A DNA stretch of 64,000 bases, from the NCBI GenBank assembly GCA_020186115.1, contig WSYJ01000173.1:1-64000 (forward strand), given 5' to 3'. The notes under the pieces were generated by a model. The model was not told the origin of the DNA and ran no database searches. It saw nothing but the letters and a program-made list of their open reading frames with translations. Both the position numbers and the translations under genes were made by a program. Positions within the stretch are counted from its first letter, which is position 1. Each line of letters begins with the position of its first letter. The DNA is from Histomonas meleagridis. Lineage: Eukaryota > Parabasalia > Tritrichomonadida > Dientamoebidae. This document shows, piece by piece, positions 32,966 to 42,587 of the stretch.

Positions 32966-34480
32966 ATGATATTTATACATATACATAATGTAATTCAGAA
33001 TAATTTCATAAAATCAATGAGAAAAAAAAATTCTTATTTCTTTTCGTATTTTTTTGTTCTTTTTGATTCTTTTCAAATAATTATAATATTACATTCTCAT
33101 CAAATCAAAGGAAAAATAAATATTAAATATATTTTCTTTTTATTTATTTTCTTTTTTTCTCATTCGCTGCAAAAATTCGATTGGGAAACGTCAACATTAA
33201 TTACGATTGCAAGTGAATTTACACAACGATACAAAAGCTATGCAAAGCATGACAATATTGTCATTTCAAATGGAATAACTACAATTCCAAGTCAAGCTTT
33301 TAGAGATTGGATATCATTACTTACTGTTGTAATTAATAATTCAGTAGCTTCTATTGGAGGAAATGCATTTGATTCATGTATTTTACCGAAAAATGTTTCA
33401 TTTGGGGAAGGGATAAAAGAAATTGGGAATTATGATTTTACTGTACTAGTACAGTTTCAACATTATTAAAAAATCCTTTTATTAGATGTTATGAACTGAT
33501 ATCTATAAATGTTTCCAAGGATCATCCCAATTATTATGATGATGATGGAATTTTATATGATAAAAATGTTAACATGAATGAAACTCATATTTTATCCATA
33601 TGGACAGTTATCTACAATATTTAAAATACCAGAAACAGTCATTTCAATTGGAGAAAGTGCATTTGCTTATTGTTATTTCATGGAAAATATTTCATTTGGA
33701 AAAAACATAACAAGCATTGAATCAGATGCTTTTAGAGATTGTTCGTCATTAAAAAATCTAACATTTAATATTGCTCTTACAAAAATTGGATCATATGTGT
33801 TTTCTGGTTGTACTTGCCTTGAAATTGTCTGTTTCAATGAAGGTGTTCAAACAATTGGATCTTTAATGTTTTACAAATGCGAGAAACTTAAAGCTATTAC
33901 AATTTCAAGTACAGTTTCTTCAATATCAAAAAATCCATTTCTTTGTTGTGAAAACCTATAATTTATTAAAGTTTCCAAGAAAAACCCCAATTAATTTGTT
34001 AACTGAAACAAATACATTTACACAATCAAATACATTTTCTTCGTATAATACTAATACAATTTCATCTGACATATCTTTATCACATTCATTTGTTACTTCA
34101 TGTGTTTTATCATTTACACAATCATTAAGTAATTACACTTCATATACAAATTCATTTATTTTTACAGAAATTAATTAAACATTTACATATGTCACAACAT
34201 TAATTATATCTTATTATTATACGGCTACAATTTATTCTAATTATTTCACATCTTATACTGATTTTTATATACCTGGAAATGATAATGCAAAAATAGCAAT
34301 AAAACAGTTTATACAACTGTTTATATTGGCGTTGGAGTTTCTACAGGTGTAGTTACTGTTGTTTTATTAATCACTATGTCATTAATTTGTATTCGAACAC
34401 AAATATCGAAAAAGTGAAGAACATCCAAAGCAGTTGAAATAAATAGCCAAATGGATATTTAATGAATAATAAGAATAAAA
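32966..34480 (+). pseudogene. decayed BspA-like surface LRR protein gene
   Basis: The stretch 33120-33460 begins with a hydrophobic signal-like segment (FFLFIFFFSHS) and two BspA repeats (TIPSQAFRDWISL and SIGGNAFDSC). After a stop at 33467 and a frameshift, repeats continue at 33578-33961 (ETVISIGESAFAYC and SIESDAFRDCSSLKNLTF among others). A Thr/Ser/Asn-rich stalk with TFTQSNTFSSYNTNT follows at about 34000-34180. A membrane span (IGVGVSTGVVTVVLLITMSL) follows at about 34322-34382, then a short basic tail. The complete domain order of a BspA-type surface protein can be followed, but at least four frame breaks or stops (33467, about 33960, 34176 and near 34300) kill it. Confidence 0.85.
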
Positions 34481-34912
34481 ATTAGAAAAACATCAAAAAT
34501 AAAATAATTTTGCTTTTCACATATAACTTAATTTTTGAATAAAACAACAAAATTGTTTAGTTTTTCATTATGAATTTCATCATAAATCTTATCAAGCACT
34601 TAATTTAATAATTAACTTTATTTTTCATAATTCAATAATTCTTTGTTTGGTACTATTGCCACTTTTCTTGCTAATTTTACAATGTATATTGGGAAATATT
34701 AATCACAATTAAGTTTCTTGTTAAAAGTTAAAAATAAGATATATAAAGATGGATAAGTGTAGTTCTAATTAAAAAAAAAACTTTGAATTTTTAGGGAAAA
34801 CATCAAATTTTGTCACTTTTCTGACATTACACAAACAATGGTAGCGCTAAATTCCGATGATGAAAGTTGGTTGTAAACCCTGGATATTCAATATTTTATA
34901 CATAAAAAACCG
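34481..34912. other. AT-rich spacer
   Basis: About 430 bp between the dead and the intact BspA-like genes. It contains TTGCCACTTTTCTTGCTA (about 34657), similar to 22367, and otherwise nothing recognisable. Confidence 0.4.
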
Positions 34913-34920
34913 TCAATTTT
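34913..34920 (+). promoter_or_regulatory. Inr-like initiator of the BspA-like gene
   Basis: TCAATTTT, ending 6 bp before the ATG at 34927; a very short 5' leader as usual in trichomonads. Confidence 0.45.
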
Positions 34921-34926
34921 CCAAGA

Positions 34927-37725
34927 ATGTTTCTGCTTTTTCCTTTTTTTAGTGTATCGATTCTTGAAATCCTTGTTAATAAAAACATCCATGCAACTGG
35001 AGAAACCCTATATGAAGCGCTTATAAATCAAACGTTATCAAATGTATCAAATTTTACAGAAGTGGATGTTCTTAGTGGGAAACTTATAATTGGAGAAATC
35101 AATAATTTTACCTTCGTTGACACTGTTATAAATATTTCAATTTCAAGTAATGTTGAAATTGTTGATATTTATGAATTTTATGATTTAATAGATTTTATTA
35201 ATATTAAAACTCTTAATGTTGATGCACATGTTGATATGGTTGATTCAGTATTTCGATTTTTCGAACATATTTATTTTGGTAACACATTAAATATTTCTGA
35301 TAATGCATTTAAGGGGAATAATGTTTTGATTACATTTGATTCGCCTACTATCGCGTATATTGGCAATTACGCTTTTCAATTTTGCCAAAATCTCGAAACC
35401 TTAATACTTCCAAATGTCACAGAAATTCCACCAAATGCATTCTATGGATGTTTATCTCTTAAAAACGTTTTTCTTCCGAAGTTAAAAAACAGTGGTGAAA
35501 TGGCGTTTATGCATTGTAGTTGTATTCCTTCAATAAATTTTGAAGAAATTGAACATATTTCAAATTATATGTTTTCTCATTGCGGCTCTATTGAAAGTAT
35601 TAATTTACCAAATGTAATCACAATTGGAAAATATGCATTTGAATACTGTTTTTCATTATCCGATGTAAAAGTCCCAAAAGTTAGGAATATTTCAGAAGGA
35701 GCATTTTCAACCAACATCAATTTAGTAGAGTTTCATTTAGAAACACTCACATATGCTGGTGGTCCTTTTCTTCAAAACTGTATTTCTTTGGAGGTGATTA
35801 TCATATCTAAATTAGTTCATATTCCTGATTATTTATTTACAGGCTTTACCCAATCATTTTCAATTGGAGTAAAGAATGTTAGGACAATTGGAAAACATGC
35901 GTTTGAGCAATGTATAATTCCAAGTGAAGATTTCTCTGAACTTAATATTAAATATATTGATGATTACGCTTTTTCAAAAATTAAAATTTATAATACCAAT
36001 ATTAACAATAAATTATCATTTCCAGAATGTGAATATATTGGGAATTACGCATTTTCAGAAACAGAAGTTGAAATTATATCATTACCAAATCTTAAATATT
36101 GTGGGGAAAGAGCATTTTGTGAATGCAAAAATCTTAAAGAAATATATTTTCCTCAACTTGAAAATTGTTCTAATTATGCATTTGCAAATATTACAAATCT
36201 AATTAATATTACTTTACCTATGCTTGAGTCAGTTGGAATTTATCCATTTTTACATTCAGAAAAAATATCATATCTCAACTTACCAAACCTAAAATACGCT
36301 CAAGATGACTTTATGACACCACTTAATATTACTCACTTTGAATTTCCTTCTTTACTTAATATTGGTTCAAATGCGTTTACGCTTGCTAATGAAATTGTTG
36401 AAAGCATTAGTTTACCAAATGTTACAATTATTAAAAATTATTTTTTAATTAATTGTAATAAAATAACAGAAATAGAATTACCAAAACTTAGCAGAATTGG
36501 TTTTTATGCATTTATGCATTGTGATAATTTAATTAATGTTTCATTACCAAAACTTGAATGTTTTGAATCAAATTTATTTTATAAATGTAATAAAATTCAA
36601 ACAATTTATTTACCAGCACTTGAATTAATCGGTAATAATCTTATCTTTGAATGTAATCAAGTTAAAAATATTACATTGCCAAATGCAAGTTACATAGGAG
36701 ACACTGCATTTGTTAATTGTATTTCGCTTGAAATATTAAATTTAAGTCGCGTATCAATGATTGATAGAGGTCCAATTGCTATAAATTGTAGTTCATTAAA
36801 ACAGATTTATATGGATTTCATTGAAACAGTACCAACAAATCTTTTCAGTAACATGACGAGTATTCAATATGTATCTCTTCGTCGTCTTACAACTTCAAAT
36901 GGTTATATGTTTTATAATTGTACTTCTCTGAAAAAAATATATGCTCCAAATTTTGGAGAAATGAGTCAATCTTCATCCGGCTATGAATTTTCTCATTGTT
37001 CATCTCTTACTAGTATTTCGTTTTCTAAATCAACGTATATCATCGGATCAAATACATTTGAATATTGTACTTCTCTTACCACAGTTGATTTAGACTGTTC
37101 AAAAATTACTGAATATGCATTTTTGGGGTGTACCAAACTTGTTAATGTCACGTTAAATTCTCTTGCACAACTCCCAGCATATTGTTTTAAAGATTGTACA
37201 TCGCTGGTAAATATATCACTCTCTACTGTTATCACTATTACTGGTGATTATCAATTCGCAGGGTGTGTTAACTTGCGGCTCTTAAATATGACAAGTTTAT
37301 CCACTGTTCCAGTTTCTTCTTCACATATTTTTAGCGGATGTACAAACTTAAGTGTTATTTTATTTCCTTCTAACCCTCCACAAAACTTTAGTGAAAACAT
37401 ATTTGATGATACGACTGTTTTAAGTATTTGTCTTCCAACTGAAGATTCTTATGAGAATTATAAAAATGATTGCAATGGAACGAGTTGTGAAGATGATTTA
37501 TGGAAGGGCGTATCCATCAATTTTAAGACAGTGAAAAATAAATGCAGAAATTACATATCATATGATTCATCAGATATCACGAAAATAATCCTATGTGTTG
37601 TATTGCCATGCGTTTTGGTTATAGTAATTTTAGTAGTAGTTGGTATATTGTTGTGCAGAAAGAATAGGGAAATTGCACGCGTGCCTCATGTTAACATTAA
37701 TATTGTTGATCCTATGTTTATTTAA
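34927..37725 (+). CDS. BspA-like (TpLRR) type I surface protein
   Basis: An intact 932-residue protein. The first 20 residues form a hydrophobic signal-like stretch (LLFPFFSVSILEIL). Residues about 95-845 are a long run of about 23-residue BspA/TpLRR repeats with the hallmark IG.YAF..C..L..I.LP (for example YIGNYAFQFCQNLETLILPN). A single membrane span lies at about 884-908 (IILCVVLPCVLVIVILVVVGILL), followed by a short basic cytoplasmic tail (CRKNREIARVPH). BspA-type proteins are expanded in trichomonads and are proposed to act at the cell surface in adhesion or bacterial contact. N-glycosylation sequons are frequent in the N-terminal 60 residues. The next gene starts within 90 bp. The stop is embedded in TTTAAA. 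Confidence 0.92.
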   Translation: MFLLFPFFSVSILEILVNKNIHATGETLYEALINQTLSNVSNFTEVDVLSGKLIIGEINNFTFVDTVINISISSNVEIVDIYEFYDLIDFINIKTLNVDAHVDMVDSVFRFFEHIYFGNTLNISDNAFKGNNVLITFDSPTIAYIGNYAFQFCQNLETLILPNVTEIPPNAFYGCLSLKNVFLPKLKNSGEMAFMHCSCIPSINFEEIEHISNYMFSHCGSIESINLPNVITIGKYAFEYCFSLSDVKVPKVRNISEGAFSTNINLVEFHLETLTYAGGPFLQNCISLEVIIISKLVHIPDYLFTGFTQSFSIGVKNVRTIGKHAFEQCIIPSEDFSELNIKYIDDYAFSKIKIYNTNINNKLSFPECEYIGNYAFSETEVEIISLPNLKYCGERAFCECKNLKEIYFPQLENCSNYAFANITNLINITLPMLESVGIYPFLHSEKISYLNLPNLKYAQDDFMTPLNITHFEFPSLLNIGSNAFTLANEIVESISLPNVTIIKNYFLINCNKITEIELPKLSRIGFYAFMHCDNLINVSLPKLECFESNLFYKCNKIQTIYLPALELIGNNLIFECNQVKNITLPNASYIGDTAFVNCISLEILNLSRVSMIDRGPIAINCSSLKQIYMDFIETVPTNLFSNMTSIQYVSLRRLTTSNGYMFYNCTSLKKIYAPNFGEMSQSSSGYEFSHCSSLTSISFSKSTYIIGSNTFEYCTSLTTVDLDCSKITEYAFLGCTKLVNVTLNSLAQLPAYCFKDCTSLVNISLSTVITITGDYQFAGCVNLRLLNMTSLSTVPVSSSHIFSGCTNLSVILFPSNPPQNFSENIFDDTTVLSICLPTEDSYENYKNDCNGTSCEDDLWKGVSINFKTVKNKCRNYISYDSSDITKIILCVVLPCVLVIVILVVVGILLCRKNREIARVPHVNINIVDPMFI

Positions 37726-37811
37726 AAAAAATTTGCAAATAAACGGTCGTTTTAATTTGGTTGTTCAAACAGACTTACTTGAAAAATTGTCTGCTTTTTA
37801 TTCTTGAAAAA

Positions 37812-38567
37812 ATGTTCCAAAGTTCTTCTGAGTATGATCGTAATGTTAACACATTCAGTCCTGATGGTCGTCTTCTTCAAGTCGAGTATGCAAATGAAGC
37901 TGTAAAACTTGGTTCATCAGCAATCGCAATTCTCTGCCCAGAAGGTGTTGTATTTGCTGTCGAAAAAAGACTTTCGTCACCACTTTTAATCCCATCATCA
38001 GTAGAAAAAGTTTATGCCATTGATGATCATATTGGTGTTGTAATGGCAGGACTCACAGCAGACGGTAGAACAATGGTTGATCACATGCGTGTGGCAGCTC
38101 AAAATCATCGATTTTCATTTGGTGAACCAATTGGTATTCATGCAGTTACCGAATCTGTTTGTGATTTAGCACTTTCATTCGGAGAAGGAAGGAAAAAGAA
38201 ACGCGAGGGGCAAATGTCACGTCCATTTGGAACAGCTCTTCTTGTTTCCGGAGTAGAAGATGGAAAACCATATCTTTATCATACTGATCCAAGCGGAACA
38301 TATACTAAATGTCGCGCTCGAGCAATTGGCGGAGGTAGCGAAGGTGCAGAAGCTATTCTCCGTGAATCTTACCATGACGGTCTTACGCTCAAAGAGGCAG
38401 AAGACCTTGCATTGTCAACTCTTAGACAAGTTATTCAGGAAAAATTAAGCGAAAATAATATTGAAGTCGCATGCGCCAGAGCCTCAACGGGAATGTTCGA
38501 AATTTATACTGCTGAACAGAGACAAGAAATTGTGGAAAGACTTCCACCACCACTTATTCAGGAATAA
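37812..38567 (+). CDS. PSMA5: 20S proteasome alpha-5 subunit
   Basis: A 251-residue protein. I choose the ATG at 37812 (MFQSSSEYDRNVNTFSPDGR) because this is where alpha-5 subunits normally begin; the 17 codons upstream are not conserved. It has the alpha-subunit N-terminal signature SEYDRNVNTFSPDGRLLQVEYA and the alpha-5 specific blocks AVEKRLSSPLLIPSSVEK, MSRPFGTALL and HTDPSGTY, plus RAIGGGSEGAEAILRE. Alpha-5 sits in the outer ring of the 20S core and is not itself catalytic. The length matches the family. The stop lies in AATAAAAA. Confidence 0.95.
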   Translation: MFQSSSEYDRNVNTFSPDGRLLQVEYANEAVKLGSSAIAILCPEGVVFAVEKRLSSPLLIPSSVEKVYAIDDHIGVVMAGLTADGRTMVDHMRVAAQNHRFSFGEPIGIHAVTESVCDLALSFGEGRKKKREGQMSRPFGTALLVSGVEDGKPYLYHTDPSGTYTKCRARAIGGGSEGAEAILRESYHDGLTLKEAEDLALSTLRQVIQEKLSENNIEVACARASTGMFEIYTAEQRQEIVERLPPPLIQE

Positions 38568-38825
38568 AAACAGTTTTCATTAGAACACTTCAATTTTATT
38601 TCTTTCTGACAGAAATTAAAACATTATGCAATTTGTTAAACCTTTTTTATGATTGCCTTTGGTATTATCATTTGAATTCACTTTTCCATTAATGGTATAA
38701 AAAGTCGAACGCATAAACTTTTTAAAAAGTTGAGGACGTTTATTTTCAAATAAAAAACTGGTTTTTCAACCGATAACCGCAATACTAAAGGAAAAGTGAC
38801 CAAAATATTAAACGTAATCCAATTA

Positions 38826-39956
38826 ATGGATGAAATTTATTATTTTGAAGACAGTGGAAATTGCAAAGCCGCATATTCCAGTGACGGGAAAGCTCTAGAT
38901 AAATCTGCTGCTCAATTATGGGCAGCTGTACAAAAATTTTTAGATGTTTGTCATTCAAAACACACAATTACTTCCCCTTCTGGCAAAACAATTTCAATAT
39001 TTCCAATGCTAAAATCAGATGAAATTATGATTTATATAGGGCGTAACTCATATCCAGCATATGCAATTTATTGTATGCAAAGATCACAATGTGTAATGGT
39101 TGACTCTTTCGAAAATAATTTTCTTCGTCCTATTCATATGAGTGGAATCCACCTTCATAATTTATTTGGAGCCCCACGTTATTATCCACATGCACCAAAA
39201 TCAGCACTTGCAGCTGAACCAATTATTCAAGATCTTAGCTTTCTCAAATCCACGAAAGTTTATGCTCTGTATTCTCAGAACATGATTGTTGCTGCCAGTA
39301 GTTGGTTTTGGAAGATGACGAAACAAGAATTACATGCAGTTGATCTCTTAACACGAAACAGTGAAGCACCGTTCACTGACCAGATCTTTATTAGAGAATC
39401 TGGTACCATTGAACGAGTTGTTGTTGTTCTTCTCTTTAAAACAATGAAATTAGCTATCGTCTGCGGGAGTACGTTTAATCTTTTGAATGAAATTTCATCG
39501 TCCATCCCACAATCCCTTCGTCAACACATTTCTTCACTTGAACAAATTGAGAAAGTTCCACCTGTTGTGAATAAGCAAAATGGTATTGTCGGATGGATTG
39601 TTCTTGATTTAGCCACACATCGATTTTTTGGTGATGTTCCTGAAAAACATGAGAAAAAGTTTATTACAATGATTTGTAAGGCATATGATATCCAAGACAA
39701 AACAAATCGTATTTGCGACATATCAGTACGTTTGGAAGATCATATGTTTTTCTTCATGCCACAAGTTCTTGTGAAGAATGACTTCTTCAGTCGATCTCCA
39801 CATTTTTGGAGTATTTTTTTATTACATGACTTCAAGAAGAGTGTTGAAGAGATGAGACATTTTGCAGAGAAATTCATGTTAAGTCTTATTCAGTATGTTG
39901 AACCTGTTAATGATTTTAAAGTTGAAGATTTTGTTGTTGTTAATAAAGTATCTTAA
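38826..39956 (+). CDS. hypothetical protein, possible longin-domain (FUZ/MON1/HPS1-like)
   Basis: A 376-residue protein starting at the ATG at 38826; the open frame begins 30 bp earlier with GTG. The N-terminal block (YYFEDSGNCKAAYSSDGKAL, then LWAAVQKFLDV, then IFPMLKSDEIMIYIGRN) has the strand-helix pattern of the first longin domain of MON1/FUZ/HPS1-type trafficking proteins. The middle (about 150-225) and the end (about 265-370) contain further alternating hydrophobic strands and helices, compatible with a tri-longin arrangement. I see no diagnostic motif, so the family is a guess. The protein has no signal peptide or membrane segment. The stop is TTAAATT. Confidence 0.5.
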   Translation: MDEIYYFEDSGNCKAAYSSDGKALDKSAAQLWAAVQKFLDVCHSKHTITSPSGKTISIFPMLKSDEIMIYIGRNSYPAYAIYCMQRSQCVMVDSFENNFLRPIHMSGIHLHNLFGAPRYYPHAPKSALAAEPIIQDLSFLKSTKVYALYSQNMIVAASSWFWKMTKQELHAVDLLTRNSEAPFTDQIFIRESGTIERVVVVLLFKTMKLAIVCGSTFNLLNEISSSIPQSLRQHISSLEQIEKVPPVVNKQNGIVGWIVLDLATHRFFGDVPEKHEKKFITMICKAYDIQDKTNRICDISVRLEDHMFFFMPQVLVKNDFFSRSPHFWSIFLLHDFKKSVEEMRHFAEKFMLSLIQYVEPVNDFKVEDFVVVNKVS

Positions 39957-40135
39957 ATTGTTTAAATGATCCTCTTCATAAATATATATTAAGGAAATCA
40001 TAGAGCTTGCAAAATAATCAAAATGGAATTTTCTCTATTTATGGTCTATAGTTGTTATCAAATTTAAATTCAATCAGGTCATTTGCATCTGAAATCGACT
40101 TTTTGTTTAACTATTTCATGTAACATGTCAGCCGT

Positions 40136-40141
40136 TCATTC
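40136..40141 (+). promoter_or_regulatory. Inr-like initiator of the kelch gene
   Basis: TCATTC, 18 bp before the ATG at 40159. Confidence 0.5.
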
Positions 40142-40158
40142 AAAATTTATAAATAAAA

Positions 40159-41319
40159 ATGGGAAACGAAACCAGTCAAGCAGACAAACAGACATATGCT
40201 AAAACGTATGACTCATTTCAGTATACACCAGTAACTTCGCAACGTACCGAAGCAAATTACACATCAAGTTTTAAACCTGATTTAATTAAAGAAAGACCAA
40301 CACAATTAATGAACACTGCTTATTATGGAAAGTGGTCAATGCATTTATCAAGTGGAATTTCTCCAATACCACGAATAGGTCAATGTCATGTTTACGATCC
40401 AGTTACAGATTCTATAGTTATTGCATATGGTTCGGATCCAAATAGTGTTTGTCTTAATGATTGTTGGGCTTTGAATTTGGGAACCATGAAATGGCGCCTT
40501 ATTAATAGACAACTTCATGAGCCTCGGCAATATTGTTCTGCTTGTTTAATGGGACGCAACATGGTTATTTTTGGCGGTGCTGCAAATGGACAATTCTTTT
40601 CTGATCTTCATTGTATCAATTTAGATGATGGGTCTGTTCATGATATTCCAGTCACAGGAACACTTCCACCAGCTCGTATCAATCCAGCTCTATTTACCTC
40701 TGACAAATATCTCTTTCTTTGGGCTGGTTATGATGGCCGAATTCATAATGGCTTATATCGAATTGACATCACAGAAGGTGTTTGGCAGAAAGCATCAACC
40801 TCACAGACCGGGATAGCAGCCCCTGCTTTTTGTTTTTTCCAGGGGAAGTATTTCATATTTGGATCATCAGGAACACCAATGAGTACATTTGATCCCTCTA
40901 CATGTCATTTCGAGCCTTTCCCTTGTACTGGTACAGAGCCTTCTGCAAACTTACCACATGCCACACTAATTGCTGGCGATGAGTATATTTTCCTCGTTGG
41001 AGGTGAATCGAGCCAAAGATTTATGCACATATTTGCACTTGATGTTAAACGTCAGTGGTGGTTTGCATTTCATGTGCGTCCTGATAATAATACTTTATCA
41101 ATAAGTGACGGAATTGTTAATAATTCGGGCCTTTTCATGTTACCAAGAGAACACTCAACATCTGCTGTGTACTCACCAGCACAGAGAGCACTCGTAAGTG
41201 TAATGGGATCGAGGTTTCATGAACCTGCACCAATATTCAAAATATCTGTGGATACAGCACTAGCATTTTGCCATGCGAGAAGTGACCTTTACGAGATGTA
41301 TCATTTTACAAACCCATAA
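40159..41319 (+). CDS. kelch-repeat protein, possibly N-myristoylated
   Basis: A 386-residue protein. From about residue 70, kelch-type blades follow one another: PIPRIGQCHVYDPVTDSIVI, then WALNLGTMKWRLIN, then MVIFGGAANGQFFSDLHCINL, then LPPARINPALF with LFLWAGYDG and WQKAST, and later EYIFLVGGESSQRF. Five to six blades would make a beta-propeller, which usually acts as a protein interaction platform. The N-terminus MGNETSQ has Gly2 and Ser6, a fair match to an N-myristoylation site, so membrane attachment is possible. There is no BTB or catalytic domain. Confidence 0.85.
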   Translation: MGNETSQADKQTYAKTYDSFQYTPVTSQRTEANYTSSFKPDLIKERPTQLMNTAYYGKWSMHLSSGISPIPRIGQCHVYDPVTDSIVIAYGSDPNSVCLNDCWALNLGTMKWRLINRQLHEPRQYCSACLMGRNMVIFGGAANGQFFSDLHCINLDDGSVHDIPVTGTLPPARINPALFTSDKYLFLWAGYDGRIHNGLYRIDITEGVWQKASTSQTGIAAPAFCFFQGKYFIFGSSGTPMSTFDPSTCHFEPFPCTGTEPSANLPHATLIAGDEYIFLVGGESSQRFMHIFALDVKRQWWFAFHVRPDNNTLSISDGIVNNSGLFMLPREHSTSAVYSPAQRALVSVMGSRFHEPAPIFKISVDTALAFCHARSDLYEMYHFTNP

Positions 41320-41854
41320 TAATATTAAACATTTTTTATTGTTAAGGATTTGGATTTTAATACATTATATTACTAATAATAAAATGCAGTTAAATTATAA
41401 CGAGTTCTTAATGAAATTACTGGAAGTTTTAGATAAAGATACACAGTATATCTATTTTATGCGCTTCCAAACAAGTCAAAGTCAAAAAAGTCATTTGTTT
41501 ATACATGTAACTTTTATTGGTAGTGTCATCATTAGGCATGTGCTTTGGCAAAACCATAGCTTTAAATCAAATTGTACTTAAGTACCAAATGTCACTTTTA
41601 ATTCAATTCCTTTTTCTGGTACCAGCAAAGCTATATTCAAATAAAATGAAACAAGCTTCCCGTCCGGCCAAAATATTTATTCATGTTACACTAATTTATC
41701 TGCAAAATCAAAATGAATATATTTTTAATCAGATACGATAAGGAATGAAAACTTAAGTTGATTGTCTATACGTTTAGATTTTTAAGAATGTATTGAATTT
41801 TATGTGGATTAAAACGACATTTAAATCCAATAAAAGCCGCGCTTTTTGAACAAA
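41320..41854. other. intergenic region before histone H3
   Basis: About 530 bp without a supportable gene. Short frames at 41273-41581 and 41517-41741 are low-complexity. A 12-bp palindrome GTACTTAAGTAC lies at about 41574-41585. The right part holds the histone promoter. Confidence 0.4.
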
Positions 41855-41862
41855 TTTGGCGC
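41855..41862 (+). promoter_or_regulatory. E2F-like site upstream of histone H3
   Basis: TTTGGCGC (TTTSSCGC consensus) 16 bp before the initiator and 28 bp before the H3 start codon. The surrounding CCGCGC at 41837-41842 is also unusually GC-rich for this DNA. S-phase control through E2F/DP is known for histone genes elsewhere; use here is inference. Confidence 0.4.
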
Positions 41863-41877
41863 CCTAAAAAAAGCAGC

Positions 41878-41884
41878 TCATTTT
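41878..41884 (+). promoter_or_regulatory. Inr-like initiator of histone H3
   Basis: TCATTTT; the A at 41880 would be the first transcribed base, giving a 10-nt leader before the ATG at 41890. Confidence 0.6.
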
Positions 41885-41889
41885 TTTTA

Positions 41890-42306
41890 ATGGCTCGTAC
41901 AAAACAAACAGCTCGTAAATCTACTGGTGGTAAGACTCCACGTAAATCACTTGGTGCTAAGGCAGCTCGTAAGTCAACACCAGTTGTTGATTCACAAGGT
42001 GCTAAGAAGCAACATCGTTTCAGACCAGGTACAGTTGCTCTTCGAGAAATTCGTAAATATCAAAAGAGTACAGATCTTTTAATCCGTAAGCTTCCATTCC
42101 AACGTCTTGTTCGTGAAATCGCTTCTGGATTCCGTGGCGATCTTCGTTTCCAATCATCAGCTATTGCAGCTCTTCAAGAAGCTTCAGAAGCTTATCTTGT
42201 TGGTCTCTTTGAAGATACAAACCTTTGCGCTATTCATGCAAATCGTGTTACAATCATGGAACGTGATGTTCAACTTGCCCAAAGAATCCGTGGTGAGCGT
42301 AACTAA
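41890..42306 (+). CDS. histone H3
   Basis: A 138-residue histone H3. The N-tail [14 protein letters not shown] is canonical, so Lys4, Lys9 and Lys14 are kept, as are Lys18, Lys23 and Lys27. Changes are Thr15, Ser19, Leu20, Gly21, Ala22 and a two-residue-longer hinge before the aN helix ([17 protein letters not shown], instead of about PATGGVKKPHRYRPG). The histone fold follows with [27 protein letters not shown], a nearly standard aN-a1 segment, and [31 protein letters not shown]. Because of the insertion, the residue equivalent to Lys36 is Lys38. Codon use is biased towards C/T-ending preferred codons, as in highly expressed genes. The gene is solitary here, with an Inr and an E2F-like site. 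Stop in CTAAAG. Confidence 0.97.
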   Translation: MARTKQTARKSTGGKTPRKSLGAKAARKSTPVVDSQGAKKQHRFRPGTVALREIRKYQKSTDLLIRKLPFQRLVREIASGFRGDLRFQSSAIAALQEASEAYLVGLFEDTNLCAIHANRVTIMERDVQLAQRIRGERN

Positions 42307-42574
42307 AGAAAAGATATATGTTCATTTAAGATTTTCTCAATATGTGCTTTTTTAAAAGGTGGTACCTTCAGCTTTTCTTCATATATTGACGAATATGTTT
42401 ATTTTATAAGAAACAGGTAAGAAATATATACAATTGGTAAAAATAAAAAGATTGGAAACCGTAACTGTAATTTGGTTGCAACTTCAGCTTCGTTTGGAGC
42501 GATCGAAAGTGAAATAAGTAAACTACACAATATTCAGAGGCCTTTTAAAATAGTCTATTTTAAAAATTTTTACT

Positions 42575-42583
42575 TCATTTTTC
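42575..42583 (+). promoter_or_regulatory. Inr-like initiator of the methyltransferase gene
   Basis: TCATTTTTC, ending 4 bp before the ATG at 42588. Confidence 0.55.
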
Positions 42584-42587
42584 GCTG

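Noticed and set aside
41273-41741. Frames of about 75-100 codons between the kelch and H3 genes
   Set aside because: No domain, AT-rich composition, no Inr.
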